The position numbers and the translations under genes are program-made. From the NCBI RefSeq assembly GCF_049852125.1, contig NZ_CP187532.1, positions 1,860,001 through 1,924,000 of the forward strand: DNA of 64,000 nt. Direction: 5' to 3'. Positions 34,639 to 43,000 of this stretch are shown here, piece after piece. The notes beneath the pieces were generated by a model, which saw nothing but the letters and a program-made list of their open reading frames with translations, ran no database searches and had not been told where the DNA came from. Position 1 is the stretch's first letter, and each line of letters starts with the position of its first letter. This DNA is from Senimuribacter sp049852125 (GTDB taxonomy: Bacteria; Bacillota; Clostridia; Peptostreptococcales; Anaerovoracaceae).

Positions 34639-35784
34639 TTACATACCCAGCATGCCGGAAAACTCCTGCATTGCCTGTGAAATCTTGATTTGCTGCGGAC
34701 ATACTGCCTCACAGCTGCCGCACCCGATACATGCGCTCGGCAGTTTTTCTTTTTCCACTGCAGAAAGCGCCATCGGCGCAATGAAGCTCATACCACCGAC
34801 CTCAGTCGTGGAGCGATGCTCGTTATACAGGGACAACAAATACGGAATATCCAGTCCCTGCGGGCAGTGGCTGGTGCAGTAGCGGCAGGAAGTACAAGGC
34901 AGCGCCACTTTTGCCGCTATTGCCTCTGCAATCTCCTGCAAGGCTTTCTGTTCCTCCTCGTTCAACGGCTTTTCATCCGTATAAGTATCCACATTGGCAG
35001 TCAGCTGTTCCATATTTGACATGCCGGACAGCACCATTGTAACCTGAGGAATCGACTGCAGAAAGCGGAATGCCCACGCGACCGGCGTTTCATCAGGACG
35101 AAGATCTGCTAGCTTTGCGATTTCTTCTTCTGAAAGCTTTGCAAGTCTGCCGCCCCGAAGCGGTTCCATCACCCATACGGGAATGCCGTACTCTTTTAAG
35201 AGTTCCAGCTTCGCCTGCGCGTCCTGAAACTTCAGGTCCAGATAGTTCAGCTGAATCTGGCAAAACTCCATGTCCTTACCGTATTTTTCAAGAAAACGAC
35301 GCATCACAGGCGTCTCTCCGTGGGCAGAAAATCCTAAATGACGAATCCGTCCATTTCGCTTCTGCTCCATCAGATAATCGTAAATCCCATGGCGCTCATC
35401 TAAATAATCCTCTATATTCATTTCACAGACATTATGAAACAGATAGAAATCAAAATATTCCACGCCGCACTTCTCCAGCTGCTTTTCAAAAATTTCTTCT
35501 ACTTTATTCATATTAGAAAGGTCATAGCCCGGAAACTTGGTGGCAAGGTAAAAGCTGTCTCTCGGATAAGCGCTGAGAATCTCGCCCATGACAAGTTCCG
35601 AATTTCCCTCATGGTAGCCCCATGCCGTATCGTAATAGTTTATCCCCTGCCGCATCGCCTCCGCCACCATGGCGCTTGCAGCATCTTTATCAATATCAGC
35701 ATCTTTCCCTGCCACAACCGGAAGACGCATCGCGCCAAAGCCCAGCGCCGATAATTTTAAATCCTGAAATGCTTTATAAATCAT
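34639..35784 (-). CDS. Aldo/keto reductase with C-terminal 4Fe-4S ferredoxin domain
   Basis: 381 residues. AKR TIM barrel at 1-280 with catalytic Asp/Tyr in NYYDTAWGYH and KFPGYDLSN, His in FHNVCEMN; a C-terminal double cluster CTSCRYCTSHCP (about 298-309) and CIGCGSCEAVCP (about 356-367). Widespread in anaerobes; reduces carbonyls with electrons from NAD(P)H or ferredoxin. Overlaps the preceding 83-residue gene by 11 bases. Divergent from LysR 36175-37065. Confidence 0.9.
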   Translation of the reverse strand: MIYKAFQDLKLSALGFGAMRLPVVAGKDADIDKDAASAMVAEAMRQGINYYDTAWGYHEGNSELVMGEILSAYPRDSFYLATKFPGYDLSNMNKVEEIFEKQLEKCGVEYFDFYLFHNVCEMNIEDYLDERHGIYDYLMEQKRNGRIRHLGFSAHGETPVMRRFLEKYGKDMEFCQIQLNYLDLKFQDAQAKLELLKEYGIPVWVMEPLRGGRLAKLSEEEIAKLADLRPDETPVAWAFRFLQSIPQVTMVLSGMSNMEQLTANVDTYTDEKPLNEEEQKALQEIAEAIAAKVALPCTSCRYCTSHCPQGLDIPYLLSLYNEHRSTTEVGGMSFIAPMALSAVEKEKLPSACIGCGSCEAVCPQQIKISQAMQEFSGMLGM

Positions 35785-36025
35785 GTTCTTTCTCCTTTTT
35801 CTGTTTTTTTAAATCATAAATCAGATAGTCCAAACAATCCAGCTTCTTCTGTTCCGCATGAACCTGTTCCAGAAGCTGACACCGATATCTGCACAAAATC
35901 TGTAGCTGCTGCGCAGTTTCTTTTTCTCCACTGCATGCCATATAGGTTTTAATTGTCTCGTCACTACAGCCTGCGTCTTCTAAATTTTGAAGGAGTGCCG
36001 CACACTGCTCCTTCCGTTCTTTCAT
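35774..36025 (-). CDS. Small coiled-coil protein resembling a MerR C-terminal part
   Basis: 83 residues, Cys/Gln/Lys-rich helices (LCRYRCQLLEQVHAEQKKLDCLDYLIYDLK). Similar to the effector/dimerisation helix of MerR regulators but with no DNA-binding domain. First gene of the operon with the aldo/keto reductase and flavodoxin; GGGAGG precedes the ATG. Confidence 0.6.
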   Translation of the reverse strand: MKERKEQCAALLQNLEDAGCSDETIKTYMACSGEKETAQQLQILCRYRCQLLEQVHAEQKKLDCLDYLIYDLKKQKKEKEHDL

Positions 36026-36046
36026 GCTCTCGCCTCCCTTATGTTT

Positions 36047-36144
36047 ATTATACTGCCATGCCTTTTTTCACGCAAATGCTTAAAAAGAATATCTTCCATA
36101 GGCAAAAAGCATAGTTGACACTTCCATAAAAAAAATCGTATAAT
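36047..36144. promoter_or_regulatory. Divergent promoters of the reductase operon and lysR
   Basis: Minus strand: TTGCGT (36070-36075), 17 bases, TATAAT (36047-36052) for the 83-residue gene. Plus strand: TTGACA (36115-36120), 18 bases, TATAAT (36139-36144) for lysR. The 39 bases between the two -35 elements are the expected LysR binding region. Confidence 0.75.
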
Positions 36145-36174
36145 GAAGTGCATACAAGGCAAGGAGGTTATTTG

Positions 36175-37065
36175 ATGGAATTAAGAGTATTACGGTATTT
36201 CCTGGCAGTTGCCAGAGAAGAAAGCATTACAGCCGCGGCAAACCAGCTGCATGTCACCCAACCGACCCTGTCCCGCCAGCTGATGGATTTAGAGGAAGAA
36301 CTGGGCAAACCTCTGTTTTTACGCGGCAACCGGCGCATTACGCTGACGGAAGAAGGACGCTTTCTGAGAAAACGCGCCCAGGAAATCATCGATCTGACCG
36401 ATAAAACGGAAGCTGAATTCAACGATATCGACGGCATGATTGCAGGCGAGGTACATATCGGCGCGGGAGAGACCCAGGCCATACGATTGCTGGCAAAGAC
36501 CGCCCGCCGTCTTCGTACAGAACAGCCTCACATTCACTATCAGCTATTCAGCGGCAACGCCGATGATGTCACGGAAAAGCTGGACAAAGGATTATTAGAC
36601 TTCGGTATCGTCATCGAACCGGTAGACATCAGCAAATATGACAGTCTGCAGCTGCCCTACCGAGACGTCTGGGGTGTTTTGATGCGAAAAAACGCACCCC
36701 TTGCACAAAAAGACTCCGTCTCACCTGCCGATTTAGCCGGTCTGCCTCTGCTTTGCTCCCGACAGGCTCTGATCAAAAACGATTTATCCGACTGGTACAA
36801 CGGCGATTTTGAGCAGCTGGAAATTGTCGCGCGCTACAATTTGATTTACAACGCCGCTCTCATGGTGGAAGAAGGCATGGGTTATGCCATTACCCTGGAT
36901 GGTCTCGTCAATACCACCGGCGACAGCGCTCTTTGCTTCCGGCCTCTCGCACCGAAGCTGACTGCGGGGCTCTATTTGATCTGGAAAAAGTATCAAGTCT
37001 TTTCTAAAGCATCCGAAAGGTTTCTTGCGTGTCTGCGGGAGGATTTGACACAGATAGAGGAATAG
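36175..37065 (+). CDS. LysR-family transcriptional regulator
   Basis: 296 residues from ATG at 36175 (AAGGAGG upstream). N-terminal winged helix (1-60, ITAAANQLHVTQPTLSRQL) and substrate-binding domain (about 90-290). Divergent to the aldo/keto reductase-flavodoxin operon, its probable target. The inducer is unknown. Confidence 0.92.
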   Translation: MELRVLRYFLAVAREESITAAANQLHVTQPTLSRQLMDLEEELGKPLFLRGNRRITLTEEGRFLRKRAQEIIDLTDKTEAEFNDIDGMIAGEVHIGAGETQAIRLLAKTARRLRTEQPHIHYQLFSGNADDVTEKLDKGLLDFGIVIEPVDISKYDSLQLPYRDVWGVLMRKNAPLAQKDSVSPADLAGLPLLCSRQALIKNDLSDWYNGDFEQLEIVARYNLIYNAALMVEEGMGYAITLDGLVNTTGDSALCFRPLAPKLTAGLYLIWKKYQVFSKASERFLACLREDLTQIEE

Positions 37066-37231
37066 ATCATAAAAGTCATATATTTTCATACAGCAGAACA
37101 GCCGCAGATCTCAACATTGAAATTGATTTGCTGAAAATATGCCTGACGCATTTCTTTCCCTAACTGCTATGAATATTATATCTAGATTTTATTGTAATTT
37201 CTAATTTTGAAGATGTGTGGATTTTAGCATG

Positions 37232-37264
37232 AAAAAATCCACACAGCCGCCGCCATGTGGATTT
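37232..37264 (-). terminator. Terminator after the lipoprotein gene
   Basis: Minus-strand AAATCCACA and TGTGGATTT enclose a 12-base GC-rich loop and end in TTTTTT. A further copy of the TGTGGATTTT arm lies just beyond. Confidence 0.85.
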
Positions 37265-37286
37265 AATGAATAGACTTGACTTACCT

Positions 37287-37865
37287 TTATTCATTCTCAT
37301 CTTCATTATCAAAAGAAATAACAAAGGAATGGTCTTTGGTTATAACAAAGTCGCATTTTCCGTACATTTTACTTTCTAGCTTCTCCTCTGTCAATTTTCC
37401 ATCATTACAAGCATCTACAAAGAGTTTCCAATACTTGTTAAGCGAATCGACATACCCATCAACGTTATCATCCAAATAATCAATTAGGGTACTCCCTGTC
37501 AATTCTGCCGCATACCAAGAATCCGAATCATAATTGCACGCTCCAATAATATGTATTTGTGTCACAGGTAAACTTTTTATCTCCTGTTCTGAAAGGACTT
37601 GATTATCATTATTGAAAAATTTAAACATCCCGCCAATATTCCCATTATATTCTAAAATATAAGATTCGCTTTCTTCGTTATAAGATAATTCTATCTCCTT
37701 ATCATCAATAGAAACATCTTCTTCTATAGACATTTCTTTAAAATGCTCCTGAATCAATGAATTAAGGTCACTAATAAATTTTCCTGTTGTTCTATTCCCG
37801 CACCCACAGATAAATACACATATACAACATATCAAAATAAGCACTACGCCCTTTTTCTTTTTCAT
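37287..37865 (-). CDS. Hypothetical lipoprotein
   Basis: 192 residues. Lipoprotein signal with basic start, hydrophobic core and FICGC lipobox (Cys at about 22). The mature part is acidic, with no recognised domain. Follows the 91-residue membrane protein by 14 bases in one operon driven by the promoter with a G-tract spacer at 38285-38310. Confidence 0.72.
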   Translation of the reverse strand: MKKKKGVVLILICCICVFICGCGNRTTGKFISDLNSLIQEHFKEMSIEEDVSIDDKEIELSYNEESESYILEYNGNIGGMFKFFNNDNQVLSEQEIKSLPVTQIHIIGACNYDSDSWYAAELTGSTLIDYLDDNVDGYVDSLNKYWKLFVDACNDGKLTEEKLESKMYGKCDFVITKDHSFVISFDNEDENE

Positions 37866-37879
37866 ATCTTTGCACTTTC

Positions 37880-38155
37880 CTATTTCTCTGTTTCTTCCTT
37901 CGTTACTGCTTTTCGTATCTCTTGTAAATTATACAGGACACTTGCAAAGGACATATTTACAACAAAAGCTACAACGCCGCAAATTAGTATTGCAACACTG
38001 AAAATCAAATAACTCTCGCTATTACCATAATGTCCAGAATCTGAAAGTGCCTTGAGCAAAAAGGCAAAAGCTACAGTTATAGAAGCTGCCCCCTCAAGTA
38101 TTCCCACATATTTCAAGACCTCTGCCCAATCCTTTTTTTCATCTAATAGAAACAT
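37880..38155 (-). CDS. Hypothetical two-helix membrane protein
   Basis: 91 residues from ATG at 38155, which has AAGGAG upstream; an ATG at 38176 lacks one. Two helices at about 17-38 and 50-72, a charged C-terminus. No recognised family. Co-transcribed with the lipoprotein. Confidence 0.65.
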   Translation of the reverse strand: MFLLDEKKDWAEVLKYVGILEGAASITVAFAFLLKALSDSGHYGNSESYLIFSVAILICGVVAFVVNMSFASVLYNLQEIRKAVTKEETEK

Positions 38156-38284
38156 ATTATTATTCTCCTTCCGCATTTAATCACTGACGCATTATCGCAT
38201 TCTGTACTGTAATGGTCCTTTTGTTCTCATAAAGTAAAACCTCTCTTTCTATATTTCACAAGTTTTTTGTAAACCTGTGAATCT

Positions 38285-38310
38285 ATTATACCGTGTACCC
38301 CCCCCGTCAA
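38285..38310 (-). promoter_or_regulatory. Promoter of the membrane/lipoprotein operon with a G-tract spacer
   Basis: Minus-strand TTGACG (38305-38310) and TATAAT (38285-38290) are separated by only 14 bases, seven of which are G, continuing the G of the -35 (a run of eight, 38298-38305). Adding three G would give 17. An inverted repeat TTCACA...TGTGAA (about 38256-38281) covers the start region. The gap 38156-38421 holds no gene. Confidence 0.55.
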
Positions 38311-38421
38311 GTTTTTTCGACATTTTATATTGTTTTCTTCGTTACGATACTCTGCAAAACCGCCTTTCTTTACAAAAGGGGTGCGAATCGAGCCACACGT
38401 CTTGCACCGTGTGCGCTATGC

Positions 38422-38454
38422 AAAAAACAGAAAAGCACCTAACTAATTAGGTGC
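38422..38454 (-). terminator. Terminator reading leftward out of the prophage boundary
   Basis: GCACCTAACTAATTAGGTGC is a perfect 8-bp stem with a 4-base loop; on the minus strand it is followed by TTTTCTGTTTTTT. Confidence 0.75.
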
Positions 38455-38483
38455 CTTCTTCGTTGAAATATCAACGTTTTTAT

Positions 38484-38502
38484 TGGTGCGGTCTAAGGGA
38501 TT
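38484..38502 (-). repeat. Outer copy of the tRNA 3'-end repeat (old attachment scar)
   Basis: TGGTGCGGTCTAAGGGATT, identical to 38772-38790. Its complement ends AGACCGCACCA, a tRNA acceptor strand, discriminator and CCA. No T loop follows, so no tRNA gene is present here. Between the two copies lies about 160 bases of GC-rich sequence unlike the surroundings. Confidence 0.65.
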
Positions 38503-38729
38503 TTGCTGATACTTACGCATCAGCCGGTCTTGCCTCGCTCTCTGCCAGGCTGCGACCCGCTCGCTACTCGCCGCTTCACCGAAGCGTCTCGTTTACGCTC
38601 GCGCCCTTTCGCCTTTTTCGCGCAGCTTTAGCTGCAGTGCGAAAACGGACAGCGAAAGGAGCAAATGCGACTGGAGGAGTGAACAAAGTGAACGTTGGGT
38701 TCGAATCCCTCAAACTTTCCGTATCCTAC

Positions 38730-38769
38730 AAATGAAAAACGGACACCATTTGGTATCCGTTTTTCATTT
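38730..38769. terminator. Bidirectional hairpin next to the attachment site
   Basis: AAATGAAAAACGGA and TCCGTTTTTCATTT pair, continued by ACC/GGT with one mismatch. T runs exist on both strands. Confidence 0.65.
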
Positions 38770-38771
38770 AC

Positions 38772-38794
38772 TGGTGCGGTCTAAGGGATTCGAA
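38772..38794 (-). other. Probable prophage attL core (tRNA 3' end)
   Basis: The complement reads TTCGAATCCCTTAGACCGC followed by ACCA: T loop, T stem, acceptor strand, discriminator A and CCA of a tRNA, probably tRNA-Leu. The 5' part of the tRNA is absent, as expected at the attachment end opposite the intact target gene. The amidase end of the phage starts 200 bases to the right. Confidence 0.65.
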
Positions 38795-38819
38795 ACCTAT
38801 TTTTTGTATTTTCAAGCGT

Positions 38820-38945
38820 GCTCATCGATGGTCAACGATGTTCATTTTTCAACATTTTCACGATTCTCGATGTTGTCAAGGATTGTCAAGGATATTCACC
38901 AATAATCACCTGTTTTCGCAAAAAATGTAGTCCAAAATGTAGTCC
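38820..38945. repeat. Short direct repeats beside attL, candidate integrase arm sites
   Basis: Repeated short words GATGGTCAACG, GATGTTCAT, GATGTTGTCAAGG, GATTGTCAAGG, GATATTCACC, then AAAATGTAGTCC twice. Clusters of 8-12 base direct repeats flanking att cores are typical arm sites of tyrosine integrases. The integrase gene is not in this window. Confidence 0.4.
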
Positions 38946-38985
38946 AAAAATACGGAGATGCTAGCCTAGCATCTCCGTATTTTTA
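38946..38985. terminator. Terminator of the phage late operon
   Basis: ACGGAGATGCTAG and CTAGCATCTCCGT form a 13-bp stem, flanked by TATTTTT on both strands. It lies 20 bases past the amidase stop on the minus strand. Confidence 0.88.
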
Positions 38986-39004
38986 TTCGATGTATATTTA
39001 TTCA

Positions 39005-39577
39005 TTATTTATATTTCTCCCAGTACCTGATCAGCGCCCTTGCAGTTGCCTTTCCGTAGCTTTGCAGTTCCTTCTTCGTGTCAAAGCCTTTCCGATCAGT
39101 CTTGTTATCTACAAATCCATATTCCACCAGAACCGGCACGCCTACGCCCTTCAAAAAGTACAGGTCTTTGGTGTACTTGACGCCTCTGGTATTTTGACCA
39201 GCCCTTTTCAGCTCGGCAATGATCAAATTTGCCAGCGTCTTTCCTAACCGGCTCTTTGTAACCACGCCCTTCCATACCCACACTTCATCGCCATCACCGC
39301 CTCCAGCGTTAAAGTGCGCGTCAATCGCCACAACTCTATATCCCTTCGCCTTATACCTTGCCATATCTGCAATGTGGGCCGCCAGAGACATGCCGCTGCC
39401 GTCCTTTTCCGGGTATGCCACTTTGTATGTACGCCCTTTATGTGCCAGCAATTCCTTGTAACAGGCGTCCATAACGGCCCTTGCCATATCCGCCTCTACA
39501 AACTTTCCGCTAACCGCGCCCGGATCGCCGCCTCCGTGACCTGCTGATAAGTAAAATAAAATCGGTTTCTTAACCAT
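39005..39577 (-). CDS. N-acetylmuramoyl-L-alanine amidase (phage endolysin)
   Basis: 190 residues from ATG at 39577 (AAGGAGG upstream). An Amidase_3 domain fills the protein: LSAGHGGGDPGA (zinc His near residue 13), Glu in FVEADMARAV, IDAHFNAGGG (second His) and the late VEYGFVDN with the catalytic Glu. No separate wall-binding domain. Cleaves the amide bond of peptidoglycan at lysis; the upstream neighbour is a holin. Confidence 0.93.
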   Translation of the reverse strand: MVKKPILFYLSAGHGGGDPGAVSGKFVEADMARAVMDACYKELLAHKGRTYKVAYPEKDGSGMSLAAHIADMARYKAKGYRVVAIDAHFNAGGGDGDEVWVWKGVVTKSRLGKTLANLIIAELKRAGQNTRGVKYTKDLYFLKGVGVPVLVEYGFVDNKTDRKGFDTKKELQSYGKATARALIRYWEKYK

Positions 39578-39578
39578 A

Positions 39579-39776
39579 CTATGCCTCCTTTTCCACCTCA
39601 GGCAGTCCTGATACGCTGGTAAGCAAGGATAATACCCCGGCCAGTACCGACGCGCTGGCAACTACCTGCCAACTCACGTCTTCCAGTACCGCGCTTGTCC
39701 CAATCATAGCGATGGCTGCCTGCGCCATCGTTTTTACTGCTCTTACTGCAGCTGCCTTAAACCATTTCTTACTCAT
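39579..39776 (-). CDS. Holin, r1t/LC3-like
   Basis: 65 residues. WFKAAAVRAVKTMAQAAIAMIGTSAVLEDVSW is the recognisable start of r1t-type holins: basic N-terminus, two helices (about 15-33 and 38-57), charged end. Makes the membrane lesion that releases or activates the amidase. Overlaps the upstream gene by 8 bases. Confidence 0.9.
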   Translation of the reverse strand: MSKKWFKAAAVRAVKTMAQAAIAMIGTSAVLEDVSWQVVASASVLAGVLSLLTSVSGLPEVEKEA

Positions 39777-40011
39777 GTTCTTCTACCTCCTTAAGTTCTT
39801 CCCGGATTTCGTCAATCCGTTTCCATGCTGTGTTAAGCGAACCTTCCACAACTGTCATGCGCTCAATCAAGTTATTATGCTTATTTACCTTGTCTTCAAG
39901 CTGCGCCAGCCGGTATGTAACCAGAGCCGTTGTCTTATTATTAGCGAAATAACTTCCAAATACCGTCCCGGCAAAGGCGATTCCCGCCACAATGATTGAT
40001 GATATGTCCAT
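39769..40011 (-). CDS. XhlA-like membrane protein of the lysis module
   Basis: 80 residues: an N-terminal helix (5-24) and a coiled coil with LEDKVNKHNNLIERMTVVEG. Similar arrangement to haemolysin XhlA-type holin partners. Located directly before the holin. Confidence 0.75.
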   Translation of the reverse strand: MDISSIIVAGIAFAGTVFGSYFANNKTTALVTYRLAQLEDKVNKHNNLIERMTVVEGSLNTAWKRIDEIREELKEVEEHE

Positions 40012-40023
40012 AGTTTACCTCCT

Positions 40024-43000
40024 TTAAGCGTATGGGTTATGTGCATTCCAGTTTGCAAGTGCTTGGAATATGTATGCCTTTTCATATCGTGAATAGGACG
40101 TTGTTTCCAGATACGCTACTAACTCATCTGTAGAATAATGCTTATTCTTATTTGTATCAGCACCCTTTGCAATCTTCCTGATTTCTTTCGGCTTTAGACC
40201 AAGGTAGTACAGGTTCTTGGCATTTCTGTAAGCATGATCTGATAATTCACCGCCAAATACGGCGTTTGCTTCTTTATAGTTTTCTGCACCTCCAGCAATC
40301 AGTTTCATAGTCTTTGTAACCGAACCATCAGAATCGACATAATTATCCCTAGCTTTGTAAAGTGTTTCAAAGCGGTCAATATCCATTCCACTTTTTTCAT
40401 AGGCTTTTTTCTGATGTTTCCCCATCTGTGCAACTTTGTATTTCTCTTTCGATATTCCATTACCCATAAGGAATTCCATCGTTGCTCTATCCTTTGCAGC
40501 GTCATAGACCTTCTTAATCGCTTTTTTCTTCTCATCATCACTCATATTCTGATACTTTCTCGTTGCAAAAAGTTCTTGCAATCCCTGCTGGGAATACTGC
40601 CCTTTCGCCTTTTTATACAAAGTCAAATCGTGCTCACTCATATGATAGGTAGTACCTTCAAACTTCTTGTTATACTCTTGCTTTCCAGTAGTTCCAGGTA
40701 CAATATCGTCCATTTCACCAAGTCGGTCACCCAGATTATATAACTCTGTATCAACTGATGATTTTTGCGTACTTTTCAGCGTACCCGGACTGATAAAGTT
40801 ATCAAATACAGCCTTTAGGTAATCACCTGAGCCATTTTTCTTTTCCGTTCTCCCCCACAAATCTACATATGGTTCGTTAGTATCAGCGAGGAAAGGAATC
40901 TTATTTTCCATACGATTAATAAAGGTTTCTATTTTCTTCTGGTCTGTATTCTCTGCGGTAGAAATAGTAGTTCTTTTTTCAGGACTGATTGTTTTTGCAA
41001 TTTGCCCCAAAAAAGTTGGAATATATTGTCCTGCGTATGATTCTGCAACATTTTCCAACACTCCAAGCGCACTATTATTACTAAATGCCGTATCGAGAAC
41101 GTTGTTAAGACTTGACAGCATCGATAAGTTGAAAATCGGATCGGTGATTCCCTTCATACTACTCAGGACTGATACAAACTCAAATCCATCTTTTTCAAGA
41201 CTGTTTCCAAGTTCAACCCCAATAAAGAACGGCATAGAAATAGGTGCCGCCCAGTCCATAGAATAAGTATAATCACCAATCCTAATAGAATACTCTTGTT
41301 CTCCATTTTGCGTTGCATATTTGCCCTCTTTTGACATCGTATCAAGCGAACCCTGTGCCATATCGTGCATACCCATGTATAAGCCTAAGCCAACAATCCC
41401 CGTTCCTGTAAGCCCAGAAGAAACCTTCGCAATCCCCTCTATCAGTTTGGCATTGTCGCCGCCAGCTTTTAAAATCTTGCCCATACCTTGAATCAGTCCA
41501 CCCGGCGAATAATCCCAGCCACGCCGCATGATATTGATAGGCGTTTTAGTGAACGGAATCGTTGCATCCACTGCCATGCTTGCAGTTTTATTGATAATCT
41601 GTGCGCTACGAGTTTCTCCGGGAACTTGATCTAACGGTGTATTCGCATACTTTTTCATCTTACTGAAAAAATCCGCAAGCTCACTAGCGTCACGATAGGT
41701 ACTGTTTAAAGCCTCATTCGTGGCATATTCTCTGGCTTTTCTCAAAATATCTTCTCCTGCATTTTCAATCGTATCAATACCATGCGATTTCAAATATTGC
41801 GCATACGAGCGTTCATATGCAAACCCCATGAATACTTCGTCTTCTTTTTCTAAAAGGTCTCCGCTTTTACGTCGCATCCACTCAAGAACTCTATTGTTGA
41901 ATACCTTTGCATCAGGATCTCTTACCCCTTCAATATACCTTGAATTACCCATAATGAAGTCTTTTACCTCTGTAAAGTCCACCTTTCCAGCGTCAATTAA
42001 GGATTTATCAGAATGCGTTAATATTGCCTTGGTTCGTTCCCCCTTTACGAAAGCCTTTTCAAGTCCTGTTGCAATAATATTCCTCATGCCTTTTACCGGT
42101 ACAAATAGCGCATTACCCAAAATGTTTCGGATATGGGTTTTCGGATTAGCGAGCATACACATATATCGCCAAGCATTCGCCTTTTCCGTCCATGTTGCAG
42201 GAATTTGATTCCATACATCACGCATAATCTGTTTCTGAATCTTCATTGCACTTTCATTATCAGCCGCATTCAACAAATCTTCAAACCGTTCCGCTGGAAT
42301 CTTGATAGATACACCACGGCTACGTTCCAATGCCTGTATCTGCTTTTGAATCCTTACAACTCTTGCGTTTGGCGATGTTTGATTAAAGATTCTCATTGCC
42401 TGCAAAGTTCTTCCTGCTTCGGATTCCATAGCAGAAATATCAGCTAAAACACTGCTAAGACTTTCATAGTCGCCTCGTTTGATATATTCATCTGCAAGAG
42501 CGTAACCTTTTGCAATATCTGCACTGGTTGCTATTTTACCTTCTTCCATGATACTATCAAAGGTATTTCGTGCCTTGTTGATATCCTCCGCCACTGACCG
42601 CACAGCATTGTCAACTGCTCTTTTATTTGAAAATGTATACTTCGCATGAAGACCTTCACTGATATCTTTTTGCAGTCTTGATTTCGAGGCTTCATCCATA
42701 ATATCACTATTATACAAAGTCTTTGCGGCCTGTGAAGTTTCACCATACGGCGTAGCATTCGGCACTCCGTTATCCGTGCCATATCGTTTTGCATTTAAAT
42801 CTTTCGTCGAATGCTTATATGTATCTGCTCCTAGGTCTCTATACGGCGAAGCAACAAATTCGTCGTTGATTTTTGCTGCTGAATCGGGTATACTATTACT
42901 AGAAAAACCTTTGCCTGAAACGGCTGCGGTAGGTTCCGGACCTATGTCAGCACCCGTTTTAGGTTCAAGGTTTATTTCTTTTACCTCATGTGCCTTGTAA

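Noticed and set aside
38451..38735. Plus-strand 94-codon frame at the prophage border
   Set aside because: It spans the tRNA repeat and GC-rich spacer, has no ribosome binding site and an Arg/Ala/Ser composition typical of spurious frames.
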